This document shows, one piece after another, positions 35,653-43,991 of a DNA stretch of 64,000 bases. The notes below the pieces were generated by a model, which was not told where the DNA came from, did no database searches, and saw only the letters and a program-made list of their open reading frames with translations. Source of the DNA: Streptomyces sp. Root1304 (GTDB taxonomy: Bacteria; Actinomycetota; Actinomycetes; Streptomycetales; Streptomycetaceae); assembly GCF_001426405.1 (NCBI RefSeq), contig NZ_LMEP01000006.1, positions 6,876 to 70,875 of the forward strand. Direction: 5' to 3'. The translations under genes and the position numbers were made by a program. Positions within the stretch are counted from its first letter, which is position 1, and each line of letters opens with the position of its first letter.

Positions 35653-37011
35653 CTACGCTGCGCTCCCCCGCGCCGGCGTCCTGAGGTAGTGCGTCGCGTA
35701 CGAGCGCCAAGGGCGCCATTCCTCCGCGTCCGGACCGCCCGCCGACGGTACGTCGGGGTCGCCGAGCGCCCGCATCCGGATCAGGGCGGCGGCCGCCGCC
35801 GTGACGCCGGGGACGGTGAGCAGCGCCCGCTCGGCCTCGTCGCGGTCGGCGCCGGGGTCGAGGCGTACGGTCCCGTCGGCGAGCGCGCGGGCCAGCGGGC
35901 CGGCGACGGGATGGCCGGTGAGGGCCCCGGGCTCGGGGAACACATGGGTGAGGGTGCCGCAGGCGGTGGCCAGCGGCGTGCCGTGGGACTCGGCCAGCCG
36001 GGCCGCCTCGCTGGGCCCGAGGAGGGTCCGCAGGGCGAACTCCTCCGGTTCGGCCGTGCCCGGGGAGCGGACCCCGGGCCGGGCGGCCACCTCGGCGGCG
36101 AGCCCGGGGGCGGCGCCGAGGCGCTCGGCGACGGCGTACGGATCGGCGTCCAGGTCGAAGAGGCGGCGCAGCCGGTGCACGGCGGTGGTCAGGTCGCGCA
36201 GCTCGGTGAGGTGGATGCGGGCCTCCAGCCAGCGCCCGGCGGAGCGCTCGTCGACGGAGACGACGCCGGTGCCGTACGGGAGCCGGAGCGTCCGCCGGTA
36301 GGTGCGGGCGCCGGGGGCGCCGAGGACCTCCTCCACCCGGGGGACGGCCTCGGCGGCGAGCAGGTCGAAGACCTCGCCGGCCGCGTACGGCCCCCGGTGC
36401 GCGAGCCGCAGCGGCACCCCGGCGGCGAGCGCGGTACGGGCCCCGGCACCGCTGCCGGCCTCGGCGCGCAGGGCGCTGGGGGTGCGGGCGTAGACGGCGC
36501 GGATGGTCTCGTTGAACTGGCGGACGCTGGCGAAACCGGCCGCGAAGGCGATCTCGGTGACCGGCAGTCCGGTGGTCTGGAGCAGCAGACGGGCGGTGTG
36601 CGCCCGCTGGGCGCGGGCGAGCGCGACGGGCCCGGCGCCCAGCTCGGCGGTGAGCTGGCGCTGCACCTGCCGGGTGCTGTAGCCGAGGCGTCCGGCGAGG
36701 CCGGGCACGCCCTCGCGGTCGACGACGCCGTCGCCGATCATCCGCATGGCGCGCCCGACGACATCGGCCCGGACGTCCCAGGCCGCCGAACCGGGCACGG
36801 CGTCCGGCCGGCAGCGGCGGCAGGCGCGGAAGCCGTGGCCCTGGGCGGCGGCGGCCGTCGGGAAGAAGGCGACGTTCTGCCGTTTGGGGGTGACGGCCGG
36901 GCAGCTGGGGCGGCAGTAGATGCCGGTGGTCCGCACGGCGAAGAAGAACTCGCCGTCGAACCGGGCGTCCCTGCTGCTGACCGCTTCGTAGCGGGTGTCG
37001 TCGTCCTTCAC
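35653..37011 (-). CDS. alkA: Ada-type regulator fused to AlkA DNA glycosylase
   Basis: A 452-residue fusion for alkylation repair. Residues 1-80 are the Ada zinc/methyl-acceptor domain, with Cys in GIYCRPSCPAVTPKRQNVAFF and FRACRRCRPDA; the first Cys is the methyl acceptor in E. coli Ada. Residues 85-180 are an AraC helix-turn-helix pair (LAGRLGYSTRQVQRQLTAEL, AFAAGFASVRQFNETIRAVY). The rest is AlkA, a 3-methyladenine glycosylase, with the helix-hairpin-helix and catalytic Asp region (LLTVPGVTAAAAALIRMRAL, GDPDVPSAGGPDAEEWRPWR). Start: GTG at 37011 opens the family-typical VKDDDTRYEAV; GGGAGG is only 1 base upstream, and an earlier GTG at 37062 lacks a ribosome site. Confidence 0.9.
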   Translation of the reverse strand: MKDDDTRYEAVSSRDARFDGEFFFAVRTTGIYCRPSCPAVTPKRQNVAFFPTAAAAQGHGFRACRRCRPDAVPGSAAWDVRADVVGRAMRMIGDGVVDREGVPGLAGRLGYSTRQVQRQLTAELGAGPVALARAQRAHTARLLLQTTGLPVTEIAFAAGFASVRQFNETIRAVYARTPSALRAEAGSGAGARTALAAGVPLRLAHRGPYAAGEVFDLLAAEAVPRVEEVLGAPGARTYRRTLRLPYGTGVVSVDERSAGRWLEARIHLTELRDLTTAVHRLRRLFDLDADPYAVAERLGAAPGLAAEVAARPGVRSPGTAEPEEFALRTLLGPSEAARLAESHGTPLATACGTLTHVFPEPGALTGHPVAGPLARALADGTVRLDPGADRDEAERALLTVPGVTAAAAALIRMRALGDPDVPSAGGPDAEEWRPWRSYATHYLRTPARGSAA

Positions 37012-37081
37012 GCCTCCCAGTGTGCGGCCCGGGACGACACCCGGCTCGCGGATTTCGGACACGACGGTACGGGGGCGGGGG

Positions 37082-37118
37082 CGGTACGGAGGGGAGCGCC
37101 GTGCTCCCCTCCGTACCG
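37082..37118 (-). terminator. Perfect 16-bp hairpin after rsgA
   Basis: CGGTACGGAGGGGAGC (37082-37097) pairs perfectly with GCTCCCCTCCGTACCG (37103-37118) around GCCGT. It lies just after the rsgA stop on the minus strand and ahead of the alkA gene, insulating the two. Confidence 0.8.
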
Positions 37119-37126
37119 TCGGCCCG

Positions 37127-38248
37127 TCAGCGGACGTGCCCCCGCTTCAGCTCCATCGCCCGGCGCCCCTCGGCGCCCCTGCGCTTCCAGTCCTTGAGCA
37201 TCTCGGTGCGCATCCGGGCGTCGGTCTTGGCGACGAGCCGCCGGTTCTCGCGGAGCAGCTTGCGGTAGCTCTCCAGGCGGCGCACCGGAAGGGAGCCGTC
37301 CTCGATCGCCGCCGCGACGGCGCAGCCCGGCTCCGCCTCGTGGGCGCAGTCGTGGAAGCGGCAGTCCTTGGCCAGTTCCTCGATCTCGGCGAAGACCTGT
37401 CCGACGCCGGCCTCGGCGTCCCAGAGCCCGACCCCGCGCAGTCCGGGGGTGTCGATGAGGACTCCCCCGCCCGGCAGGACGAAGAGGTTGCGGGTGGTGG
37501 TGGTGTGGCGGCCCTTGCCGTCGATGTCACGGGCGGCCTGGACGTCCATCACGTCCTCGCCGACGAGGGCGTTGGCGAGGGTGGACTTCCCGGCGCCGGA
37601 GACGCCGAGCAGCACGGTCGTACCGCCCGCGACGACCGCGGAGAGCACGTCGAGTCCCTCGCCCGTGGTCGAGCTGAGGGGCAGCACCTGGACGCCGGGG
37701 GCGACCGTCTCGACGTCCTCGACGAGGTACGAGAGGCCGGTCGCGTCGGGGACGAGGTCCGCCTTGCTGAGGACCACGGTCGGCTGGGCACCGGACTCCC
37801 AGGCCAGGGCCAGGAAGCGCTCGATGCGGCCGAGGTCGAGTTCGACGGCGAGCGAGACGGTGATGACGGCGTGGTCGACGTTGGCCGCGAGGATCTGGCC
37901 CTCGGACCGCTTGGAGGAGGTGGACCGCGCGAAGGCCGTACGACGCGGCAGGCACGCCCGTACGTACCGGGGGTCGCCGGCGTCCTCGGGGTCGACGGCG
38001 GCCCAGTCGCCGGTGCAGATGACCCGGAGCGGGTCGTGCGGGGTCACGAACGCCGTGTCGGCGCGCACGGTCCCGTCGGCGGTGGCGACGTCGCACTGCC
38101 CGCGGTCGACCCGGACGACCCGGCCGGGGACGAGTCCCTGGGCGGCGTACGGAGCGAAGGCGGCGGCCCAGCCCGAGTCCCAGCCGTGGGCGTCGAGCGG
38201 CGAGCCGGAAGTGGAGAGAGAGGTGAGCGGGGAAAGCGGGAAAGACAA
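37127..38248 (-). CDS. rsgA: Ribosome small-subunit GTPase RsgA
   Basis: A 373-residue circularly permuted GTPase that checks late maturation of the 30S subunit. Order seen: N-terminal OB-fold (GRVVRVDRGQCDVATADG), G4 motif (VVLSKADLV), G5 region, then G1 (GVSGAGKSTLANAL) and G3 (IDTPGLRG), then the zinc site CRFHDCAHEAEPGC. The start is a TTG at 38248: GAAGGG lies six bases before it and the protein begins SFPLSPLTSL as in related streptomycete proteins, while no ATG/GTG nearby fits. A 23-codon small ORF with a strong ribosome site lies 49 bases upstream. Transcription ends at the perfect hairpin below the stop. Confidence 0.9.
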   Translation of the reverse strand: MSFPLSPLTSLSTSGSPLDAHGWDSGWAAAFAPYAAQGLVPGRVVRVDRGQCDVATADGTVRADTAFVTPHDPLRVICTGDWAAVDPEDAGDPRYVRACLPRRTAFARSTSSKRSEGQILAANVDHAVITVSLAVELDLGRIERFLALAWESGAQPTVVLSKADLVPDATGLSYLVEDVETVAPGVQVLPLSSTTGEGLDVLSAVVAGGTTVLLGVSGAGKSTLANALVGEDVMDVQAARDIDGKGRHTTTTRNLFVLPGGGVLIDTPGLRGVGLWDAEAGVGQVFAEIEELAKDCRFHDCAHEAEPGCAVAAAIEDGSLPVRRLESYRKLLRENRRLVAKTDARMRTEMLKDWKRRGAEGRRAMELKRGHVR

Positions 38249-38297
38249 GGGGGACCCTTCACAGGGGTGGCCCCGGCACGGTGGGTGAGAAGTGAGG

Positions 38298-38369
38298 TCA
38301 GCCGGTGGCCACGGAGGTGGAGTGGATGAACTTCTGCGTGAGGGCAAGGCCCGTCGTGACGACAGCCAT
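38298..38369 (-). CDS. Small ORF with strong SD upstream of rsgA
   Basis: A 23-codon ORF starting at ATG 38369 and ending TGA. AGGAGGTG lies six bases before the start, the best ribosome site seen near this locus. The peptide begins MAVVTTGLALTQKF and ends TSVATG; no known family. The gap to the rsgA TTG is 49 bases, where ACCC (before the SD) and GGGT (within it) could pair and hide the rsgA ribosome site. A leader-peptide or translational coupling role is inferred; it could also be a small protein in its own right. Confidence 0.5.
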   Translation of the reverse strand: MAVVTTGLALTQKFIHSTSVATG

Positions 38370-38470
38370 CGGTCACACCTCCTGTGTGTGTCTTTCGCGG
38401 CGCGTGATGCTCGCGATCTCGTACGGCGGTCACCGTAGCCGCAACGGCCCGGCGCGCGCCATGGATTAAT

Positions 38471-39535
38471 TCAGGCCATCGCGAGCGCGGTCGTCAGGAC
38501 CGCGGCGAGCAGCACGGCGATGGTCAGGGCGGCGGTCCCGGGCGCGGGTACGCGCAGGCGTGCCGCCGGGGGGATGTCCTCCGCGCGGGCGGCGTCGGCG
38601 CGGGCGCGGCTCAGGGCGGCGGCCGGGGGGTGCTGCGGGAGGTCGACCCGCCAGGGGCGGCGCGGGTCGTGGCGGACGACGGCCGCGCGGTGGACGTGGA
38701 CGTGCTGGAGGTCGAGGGGGTGCTCGACCTCGATCCGGTAGGGGTCTCCCGCGTCCGGCAGGACGGTCAGGTCGAAGACGAAGGAGGTGCCCCGGGTGGT
38801 GAGGGCGTGCAGTCGCGCGGGCGAGTGGGCGGCGTCCGGCCCGGTCACGGGGCCGCGCGCGACGCCCGGCCGGTGGCGCAGCCGCGCCTGACCGAGCACG
38901 ACCAGGAGTGCGACGGTGCCGTTCAGGCCGAGCATCATCGCCCACCGGGGGCCTTCGAGGACCCCGTGCACCAGGGCGGTGGTGGCGACGGCGGCGGGAA
39001 CGGCCGTGACGAGGGTGGCGGGTGCGGCGGCCTGGCGCAGCAGGGCGCGGAGCGGGAGGCGGGCGGCGCCGGCCGGGGCGGTCTCGGGAACGGGGTCCCC
39101 GGCCTGCGGCCCGGCAGCGGGGTCCTGGGGCTCGGCGGTGTCGCTCGGCCCGCCGCCCCTGTGGTGTATCGCCCGTACGACGCCCGCCACCACCAGGACG
39201 GCGCCGAGCGCCGCGAGGCCGTAGGCCCAGACGACCGCCTCGTCGTCCTCCCGGTCCATCAGGAGGCCGAAGGCGGCGAGGAGGAGGGCGATGCCGGCTC
39301 CGGCGGCCCCGAGGAACGGGGCCGCGATCACGGCGGCGGCGATCAGCGACGGGACGGCGATGAAGAGCGCGCCGCCCGCGAGCTGGTTGGTGGCGCAGCC
39401 GTCGGGGTCGCACTCCCACCGCACGCCCGAGTACTCGGTGGCGAACACATGGCAGACGTACCAGGTCTGCCAGAACAGCAGGACGGCCGCGGCCGCCCAG
39501 GGCCACGAGGTCCGTCCGTACGCGCGCGTGCTCAT
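38471..39535 (-). CDS. Multipass membrane protein, function unknown
   Basis: A 354-residue protein of no recognised family. Hydrophobic segments lie at about residues 10-28 (WPWAAAAVLLFWQTWYVCHV), 50-75, 76-92 (GIALLLAAFGLLM), 104-122 (AYGLAALGAVLVVAGVVRAI), 175-195, 205-222 and at the C-terminus (AALTIAVLLAAVLTTALAMA). An extracellular loop with Cys pairs (WECDPDGCATNQ) lies between the first two. The C-terminal half has a beta-like domain (SFVFDLTVLPDAGDPYRIEV). ATG at 39535 starts MSTRAYGRTSWPW; an upstream start at 39598 lacks support. It is divergent from the VOC gene. Confidence 0.7.
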   Translation of the reverse strand: MSTRAYGRTSWPWAAAAVLLFWQTWYVCHVFATEYSGVRWECDPDGCATNQLAGGALFIAVPSLIAAAVIAAPFLGAAGAGIALLLAAFGLLMDREDDEAVVWAYGLAALGAVLVVAGVVRAIHHRGGGPSDTAEPQDPAAGPQAGDPVPETAPAGAARLPLRALLRQAAAPATLVTAVPAAVATTALVHGVLEGPRWAMMLGLNGTVALLVVLGQARLRHRPGVARGPVTGPDAAHSPARLHALTTRGTSFVFDLTVLPDAGDPYRIEVEHPLDLQHVHVHRAAVVRHDPRRPWRVDLPQHPPAAALSRARADAARAEDIPPAARLRVPAPGTAALTIAVLLAAVLTTALAMA

Positions 39536-39632
39536 GGACCGACCGTAGCCCGGGGGCCGGGCGGCGCGGCAGGGCGGGGGCGCGTCCGATTCGTTCAAGA
39601 CCGGCCGGGGGCGGTCTGCCTACCGTGCCTCC

Positions 39633-40091
39633 ATGGACAGGACATCGCGCATCACCCCGCAGCTGGACCTCGTCGGTCTCGTCGTCTCCGACATGGCCGC
39701 CTCGCTCGCGTTCTACCGTCGCCTCGGTCTGGACGTCCCCGACCCGGCCGGGAACGCGCCGCACGTGGAGGCGACGCTGCCCGGCGGGCTGCGGATCGCC
39801 TGGGACACGGAGGACGTGGTCCGTTCCTTCGACCCCGGCTGGACGCGGCCCGCGGGCGGCCACCGGATCGAGCTCGCCTTCCGGTGCGGTACGCCGGGAG
39901 ACGTGGACGCGGTGTACGAGGAGCTGGTCGCCGCCGGGTACCGGGGGCATCTGAAGCCCTGGGACGCCGTCTGGGGCCAGCGTTACGCGGTGGTCCTCGA
40001 CCCGGACGGCAGCGGCGTCTCGCTGTTCGCCGACGCCGGTCCCGATTCGGCCACCGGCGCCGGTCCGGACCCCGCCACCGACGCCGCGTAG
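39633..40091 (+). CDS. VOC (glyoxalase/bleomycin-resistance fold) protein
   Basis: A 152-residue protein of the vicinal-oxygen-chelate superfamily with two beta-alpha-beta-beta-beta modules: [20 protein letters not shown] then RLGLDV, and [20 protein letters not shown] then [28 protein letters not shown] is the usual final strand. Substrate unknown; such proteins include dioxygenases, lyases and drug-binding proteins. The last 19 residues (after LFADAG) are a tail coded by an imperfect 24-base tandem repeat, and this tail overlaps the converging AraC gene by 109 bases. Confidence 0.85.
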   Translation: MDRTSRITPQLDLVGLVVSDMAASLAFYRRLGLDVPDPAGNAPHVEATLPGGLRIAWDTEDVVRSFDPGWTRPAGGHRIELAFRCGTPGDVDAVYEELVAAGYRGHLKPWDAVWGQRYAVVLDPDGSGVSLFADAGPDSATGAGPDPATDAA

Positions 40092-40771
40092 GCGCTCAGG
40101 GTCGTCCCCGCGAGCGCCCGTGTCTCGCGGGCGAGATGGGCCTGGTCGGCGCAGCCCGCGCGCACGGCGGCCTCCGCGTACGGCACTCCGGCCCCGACCA
40201 GGGCGAGCGCGCGCTGGAGGCGGAGGACGCGGGCGAGGGTCTTGGGGCCGTAGCCGAAGGCGTCCAGGGAGCGCCGGTGCAGCTGCCGGGCGCCGAGCCC
40301 GACGGCCCCGGCCGTCTCCGCGACCGCCCGGCCCGCGGCGAGACCCGCCACGACGGCCCGGAGCAGCGGGTCGGGGGCGGGGGCGTCGGCGGCCCGGCGC
40401 CGTACGAACGCGTCCAGGGCGGCGGCCGGATCGGCGGCCGCCGCGATCCGCTCGCCGAGGCGCCGGGCCTCCGCCTCGCCCCACAGCGCGCCGAGGGCGA
40501 CCCGCCGGTCGCGGAGTTCGTGGGCGGGGACGCCGAGGAAGCCGGGTGCGTCGCCGGGGGCGAAGCGGATGCCCGCGTACCGCCGGGCGAACGCGCCGGG
40601 CACGTACGCGCGTGTGTCGGGTCCGGCGACGAGGAGGTGTCCGTCGGCCCAGATCAGGTCCATGCAGCCGTCGGGCAGGACCGGCCGTTCCGCCGGGGCG
40701 CCGGCGGGGGCGGCGGCGGTCCGGGTCCACAGGACGGCTCCGTCGAGCAGGGCCGGGCGTTCCTCGTACAC
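39983..40771 (-). CDS. AraC-family regulator
   Basis: A 262-residue regulator. The N-terminal half has the DUF6597-like pattern ([41 protein letters not shown]) and the C-terminal half the AraC helix-turn-helix pair ([51 protein letters not shown]). Start GTG at 40771 is chosen; ribosome support is weak, so a start a few codons away is possible. The C-terminal 28 residues run antisense through the VOC gene. The target is not known; the VOC gene, with which it converges, is a possibility. Confidence 0.82.
   Translation of the reverse strand: MYEERPALLDGAVLWTRTAAAPAGAPAERPVLPDGCMDLIWADGHLLVAGPDTRAYVPGAFARRYAGIRFAPGDAPGFLGVPAHELRDRRVALGALWGEAEARRLGERIAAAADPAAALDAFVRRRAADAPAPDPLLRAVVAGLAAGRAVAETAGAVGLGARQLHRRSLDAFGYGPKTLARVLRLQRALALVGAGVPYAEAAVRAGCADQAHLARETRALAGTTLSAYAASVAGSGPAPVAESGPASANSETPLPSGSRTTA
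40035..40082. repeat. 24-bp imperfect tandem repeat in overlapping gene tails
   Basis: Two adjacent 24-base units at 40035-40058 and 40059-40082, both starting GCCGGTCC and ending GCCACCG plus RC. They code AGPDSATG and AGPDPATD in the VOC protein and lie antisense in the AraC gene. Confidence 0.7.
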
Positions 40772-40800
40772 ACCTCGACGATAGGCCCCGAGGGGGTCGG

Positions 40801-41925
40801 TCAGTCCTTCTCCCAGCCCGAGTGGAGGCGGGACTTCACGTCGTCCGGGGGGAGGAACTTCGACCAGCGCTCGGGGAACTCGGAGGGCATGTCGGGGTCG
40901 TCCTCGTCGACGTCCTCCGCCTCGGCCCGTACGCGGGCGACGAGCTCGGCGGCCTGGACGGCGCGGGCCCGTTCGTTGGCCTCGCGGGCGGCGGCGGTGG
41001 CGACGGAGGGCCAGACCCGGTCGATGGCGGCGTTCACGGCGGCGCCGACCAGGACGGCGAAGGCCGAGATGCCGATCCAGAGGAGGACGGCGATGGGGGC
41101 GGCGAGGGAGCCGTAGATCGTCGGGCCCTCGACCTGGCTGGTGAGGTAGATCCGCAGCAGGAAGCTGCCGAGGACCCACATGCCGAGCGCGACGAGGGCG
41201 CCGGGGATGTCCTCGATCCACGGCGATCTGACGGGGACGGACACGTGGTAGAGCGTGGTGAGGAAGGCGATGGAGAGCAGGATGACGGCCGGCCAGTACA
41301 GGACGGCGACGACCTCGGTGCCCCAGGGCACGAGTGCGACGACCCGGTCGGGGCCGACCACCGCCAGGGGCAGGACGACGGCTCCGATGAGCAGCGCCAC
41401 GATGTAGAGCAGCAGGGCGAGGAGCCGGGTCTTGACGATGCCCCGGTGTCCGTCGAGCCCGTACATGACGGTGATGGTGTCGATGAAGACGTTCACCGCA
41501 CGCGACCCGGACCAGAGGGCGATGGCGAAGCCGAGGGAGATCAGCTCGGGCCGTTTGCCCTGGGTGATGTCGTCGAGGAGGGGTTCGGCGATCTCGTGGA
41601 CGCCCCGGTCGGACAGGACCGTGCCGGCCGCGTGGAGGATGTTCTCCCGGATGCTGGCCACGGTGTCGGTGTTCGTCAGGTCGTCGGCGTACCCGAGGAC
41701 CGCGATCAGGCCGAGCAGCAGCGGGGGCAGGGACAGCAGGGTGAAGAACGCGGCCTCGGCGGCGAGGCCGAGGATCCGGTACTCGATGCACGAGTTGACG
41801 GTGTCCTTGAGGAGCAGCCAGGCCATCTTCCGCTTCGAGACGTTGCGGTAGAGGACGCGCGCGCGGTGGAGCCTGCTCCAGGGCCGCCGCTCGGGCCGTT
41901 CGGGTGTTTCGCTTGCTGCCTGCAC
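40801..41925 (-). CDS. YihY/BrkB-family membrane protein
   Basis: A 374-residue protein of the YihY/virulence factor BrkB family with six or so membrane segments. Typical features are [23 protein letters not shown] at about 55-80, the [20 protein letters not shown] block, and the segments [19 protein letters not shown] and [21 protein letters not shown]. The acidic, Asp/Glu-rich C-terminus ([16 protein letters not shown]) is cytoplasmic. GTG at 41925 is chosen; an ATG at 41949 would overlap the divergent AidB-like gene. The family is often called a ribonuclease BN homologue by mistake; no nuclease motif is present, and the function is unknown. Confidence 0.88.
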   Translation of the reverse strand: MQAASETPERPERRPWSRLHRARVLYRNVSKRKMAWLLLKDTVNSCIEYRILGLAAEAAFFTLLSLPPLLLGLIAVLGYADDLTNTDTVASIRENILHAAGTVLSDRGVHEIAEPLLDDITQGKRPELISLGFAIALWSGSRAVNVFIDTITVMYGLDGHRGIVKTRLLALLLYIVALLIGAVVLPLAVVGPDRVVALVPWGTEVVAVLYWPAVILLSIAFLTTLYHVSVPVRSPWIEDIPGALVALGMWVLGSFLLRIYLTSQVEGPTIYGSLAAPIAVLLWIGISAFAVLVGAAVNAAIDRVWPSVATAAAREANERARAVQAAELVARVRAEAEDVDEDDPDMPSEFPERWSKFLPPDDVKSRLHSGWEKD

Positions 41926-41942
41926 CTGCTTACCGTATCGGC

Positions 41943-43601
41943 ATGGCACCGAGCACCCACACCGTGACCAACCAGGCTCCGCCCCTGGTGGGACATGACG
42001 TCTTCACGAGCGACCGGGCGTTGGCGGAGGCGGTCGAACGGCACCTCGCCCCGGAGCTCCTCGCGGAGGCCCGCGAGGAGCTGGAACTGCTCGGCCGGGC
42101 GAACGGTTCCGCGCAGGTACGGGAGTGGGGGGAGCGTGCGAACACGCATCCGCCGCGGCTGCGGACCCACGACCGGTACGGGCACCGGATCGACGAGGTC
42201 GAGTTCGATCCGGCCTGGCACCGGCTGCTCGGCAAGTCGGTGGGGGCCGGTCTCACGGACGCGTGGGGCCGGCCGGGCGGCCATGTCCGGCGGGCCGCCG
42301 GGTTCCTGGTGGTGTCACAGGTGGAGGCGGGGCACGGCTGCCCGCTGTCGATGACGCACGCGGCGGTCCCGGCGCTGCGGGTCGAGCCGGAACTCGCCGA
42401 GGTGTGGGAGCCGGCGGCCACCGCGCACCTGTACGACCCGGAGCTGCGTCCGGTCGCGGAGAAGCCGGGCGTCCTGCTCGGGATGGCCATGACGGAGAAG
42501 CAGGGCGGCAGCGACGTCCGGGCGAACACCACGGAGGCGCGCCCGCTGGCGGCCGACGGGGAGTACGTCCTGACGGGGCACAAGTGGTTCTGTTCGGCGC
42601 CGATGTCGGACGCCTTCCTGGTCCTGGCGCAGGCCCCGGGGGGCCTGACCTGTTTCCTGGTGCCCCGGGTGCTCGCGGACGGCTCGCGGAACGCGTTCGC
42701 GCTCCAACGGCTGAAGGACAAGCTGGGCAACCGTTCGAACGCCTCCGCGGAGGTGGAGTTCGACGGGACGACCTGGGCGCGCCGGGTCGGCGAGGAGGGG
42801 CGCGGGCTGCGCACGATCATGGGGATGGTGGCGGCGACCCGGCTCGACTGCGTCCTCGGTTCGGCGGCGCTGATGCGGCAGGCGGTGGCGCAGGCCGTGC
42901 ACCACTGCACGTACCGGAGCGCCTTCGGCGGGCCGCTGTCCGAGAAGCCGCTGATGCGGAACGTACTGGCCGATCTCGCCATCGAGTCCGAGGCGGCGAC
43001 AGTTCTTGGAATGCGTCTGGCAGCGGCCTACGACGCCGGCGACACCGACGGCGGCGGCGACGCCGGGCGGGAACGGGCCTTCCTCCGTATCGCCGTTCCC
43101 GCGGCGAAGTACTGGGTGACGAAGCGGTGCGTGCCGATGGTGGCGGAGGCGCTCGAATGCCTGGGCGGCAACGGCTACGTGGAGGAGTCGGGGATGCCCA
43201 GGCTGCTGCGGGAGTCGCCGCTGAACTCGGTCTGGGAGGGCTCGGGGAACATCCAGGCGCTGGACGTGGTCCGGGCGCTGCGGACCGAACCGGCCTCGCT
43301 CGACGCCCTGCTGCGGGAGGTCGGGGCGGCGCGGGGCGCGGACCACCGGCTGGACCGGGCGATCCGGGGGCTGCTGGTCGAACTGGCCGACCTGGAGGGG
43401 GTCGAGGCGCGGGCGCGACGGCTGGCGGAGCGCGTCGCGCTGGTGCTCCAGGGGGCGCTGCTGGTCCGGTGGGCGCCGCCGGAGGTGGCGGACGCGTTCT
43501 GCGCGTCGCGGCTGGGCGGGGACGGGGGCGCGGCGTTCGGGACGCTGCCGCACACGCTGGATCTGCGGGGGCTGGTGGAGCGGGCGCGGATCGAGGTCTG
43601 A
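41943..43601 (+). CDS. AidB-like acyl-CoA dehydrogenase family protein
   Basis: A 552-residue FAD protein of the AidB branch. The AidB N-terminal helical domain runs to about 180 (PPLVGHDVFTSDRALAEAV), then the flavin block MAMTEKQGGSDVRANTTEA, HKWFCSAPMSDAFLVLAQAP and the C-terminal part (ECLGGNGYVEESGMPRLLRE, NSVWEGSGNIQALDVVRAL) with an extra helical tail. In E. coli AidB is made during alkylation stress and binds DNA. Here the Ada-AlkA fusion lies about 5 kb away on the other strand, which may be chance. ATG at 41943 diverges closely from the YihY gene. Confidence 0.88.
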   Translation: MAPSTHTVTNQAPPLVGHDVFTSDRALAEAVERHLAPELLAEAREELELLGRANGSAQVREWGERANTHPPRLRTHDRYGHRIDEVEFDPAWHRLLGKSVGAGLTDAWGRPGGHVRRAAGFLVVSQVEAGHGCPLSMTHAAVPALRVEPELAEVWEPAATAHLYDPELRPVAEKPGVLLGMAMTEKQGGSDVRANTTEARPLAADGEYVLTGHKWFCSAPMSDAFLVLAQAPGGLTCFLVPRVLADGSRNAFALQRLKDKLGNRSNASAEVEFDGTTWARRVGEEGRGLRTIMGMVAATRLDCVLGSAALMRQAVAQAVHHCTYRSAFGGPLSEKPLMRNVLADLAIESEAATVLGMRLAAAYDAGDTDGGGDAGRERAFLRIAVPAAKYWVTKRCVPMVAEALECLGGNGYVEESGMPRLLRESPLNSVWEGSGNIQALDVVRALRTEPASLDALLREVGAARGADHRLDRAIRGLLVELADLEGVEARARRLAERVALVLQGALLVRWAPPEVADAFCASRLGGDGGAAFGTLPHTLDLRGLVERARIEV

Positions 43602-43991
43602 GGGTCCGTCCGCCCGTCCGTCCGGGGGGCCCTGCGTCCGTGTCCGTACGGGGGCCCTGCGTCCGTATCCGTCCCGGGGCCTGTGCCCGCATCCGTCCCG
43701 GGGCCTGTGCCCGCATCCGTACGGGGGAAGCTTGCCGCGCGTACCAGGGGTGGACCGCAGGGGGTCGGCACGCGCGGAAAAGCGGGGGTGGTGCTGCGCC
43801 GACACGGCACCACCCGCCGCTCGGACCACCCTCGCCCAGGGGGGCGGTGGAGGACCAGAGTTGCAAAGGGTTGCAGGATTACCCGAACCGGGCCTCACGG
43901 GACGCTTCCGAACGGCACGATGGGCACCGACACTCCGGACATCTGCCCCGTGCAGAACCGATACAGCACCCCGGGTGGCTGGGAGAGACCG
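43602..43991. other. Intergenic region with tandem repeats
   Basis: A 390-base stretch between the AidB-like stop and the GAF regulator. No gene was supported. It holds four tandem 23-26-base units (listed separately), then a control region for the regulator with the direct repeat TTGCAAAGGGTTGCAGG near 43862. The ribosome site GGGAGAG lies at its end. No promoter boxes could be assigned with confidence. Confidence 0.6.
43624..43722. repeat. Four degenerate tandem repeats (23-26 bp)
   Basis: Units at 43624-43649, 43650-43675, 43676-43699 and 43700-43722. Units 1-2 read GGGGGCCCTGCGTCCGT plus TCCGTAC or TCCGTCCC; units 3-4 read GGGGCCTGTGCCCGCATCCG plus T. All share the end TCCGT(AC/CCC). Non-coding, just after the AidB-like stop; likely slippage expansion, possibly structured RNA. 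Confidence 0.7.

Noticed and set aside
40801..41925. YihY protein as ribonuclease BN
   Set aside because: Historic misnaming of the family; no nuclease motif and a multipass membrane layout.
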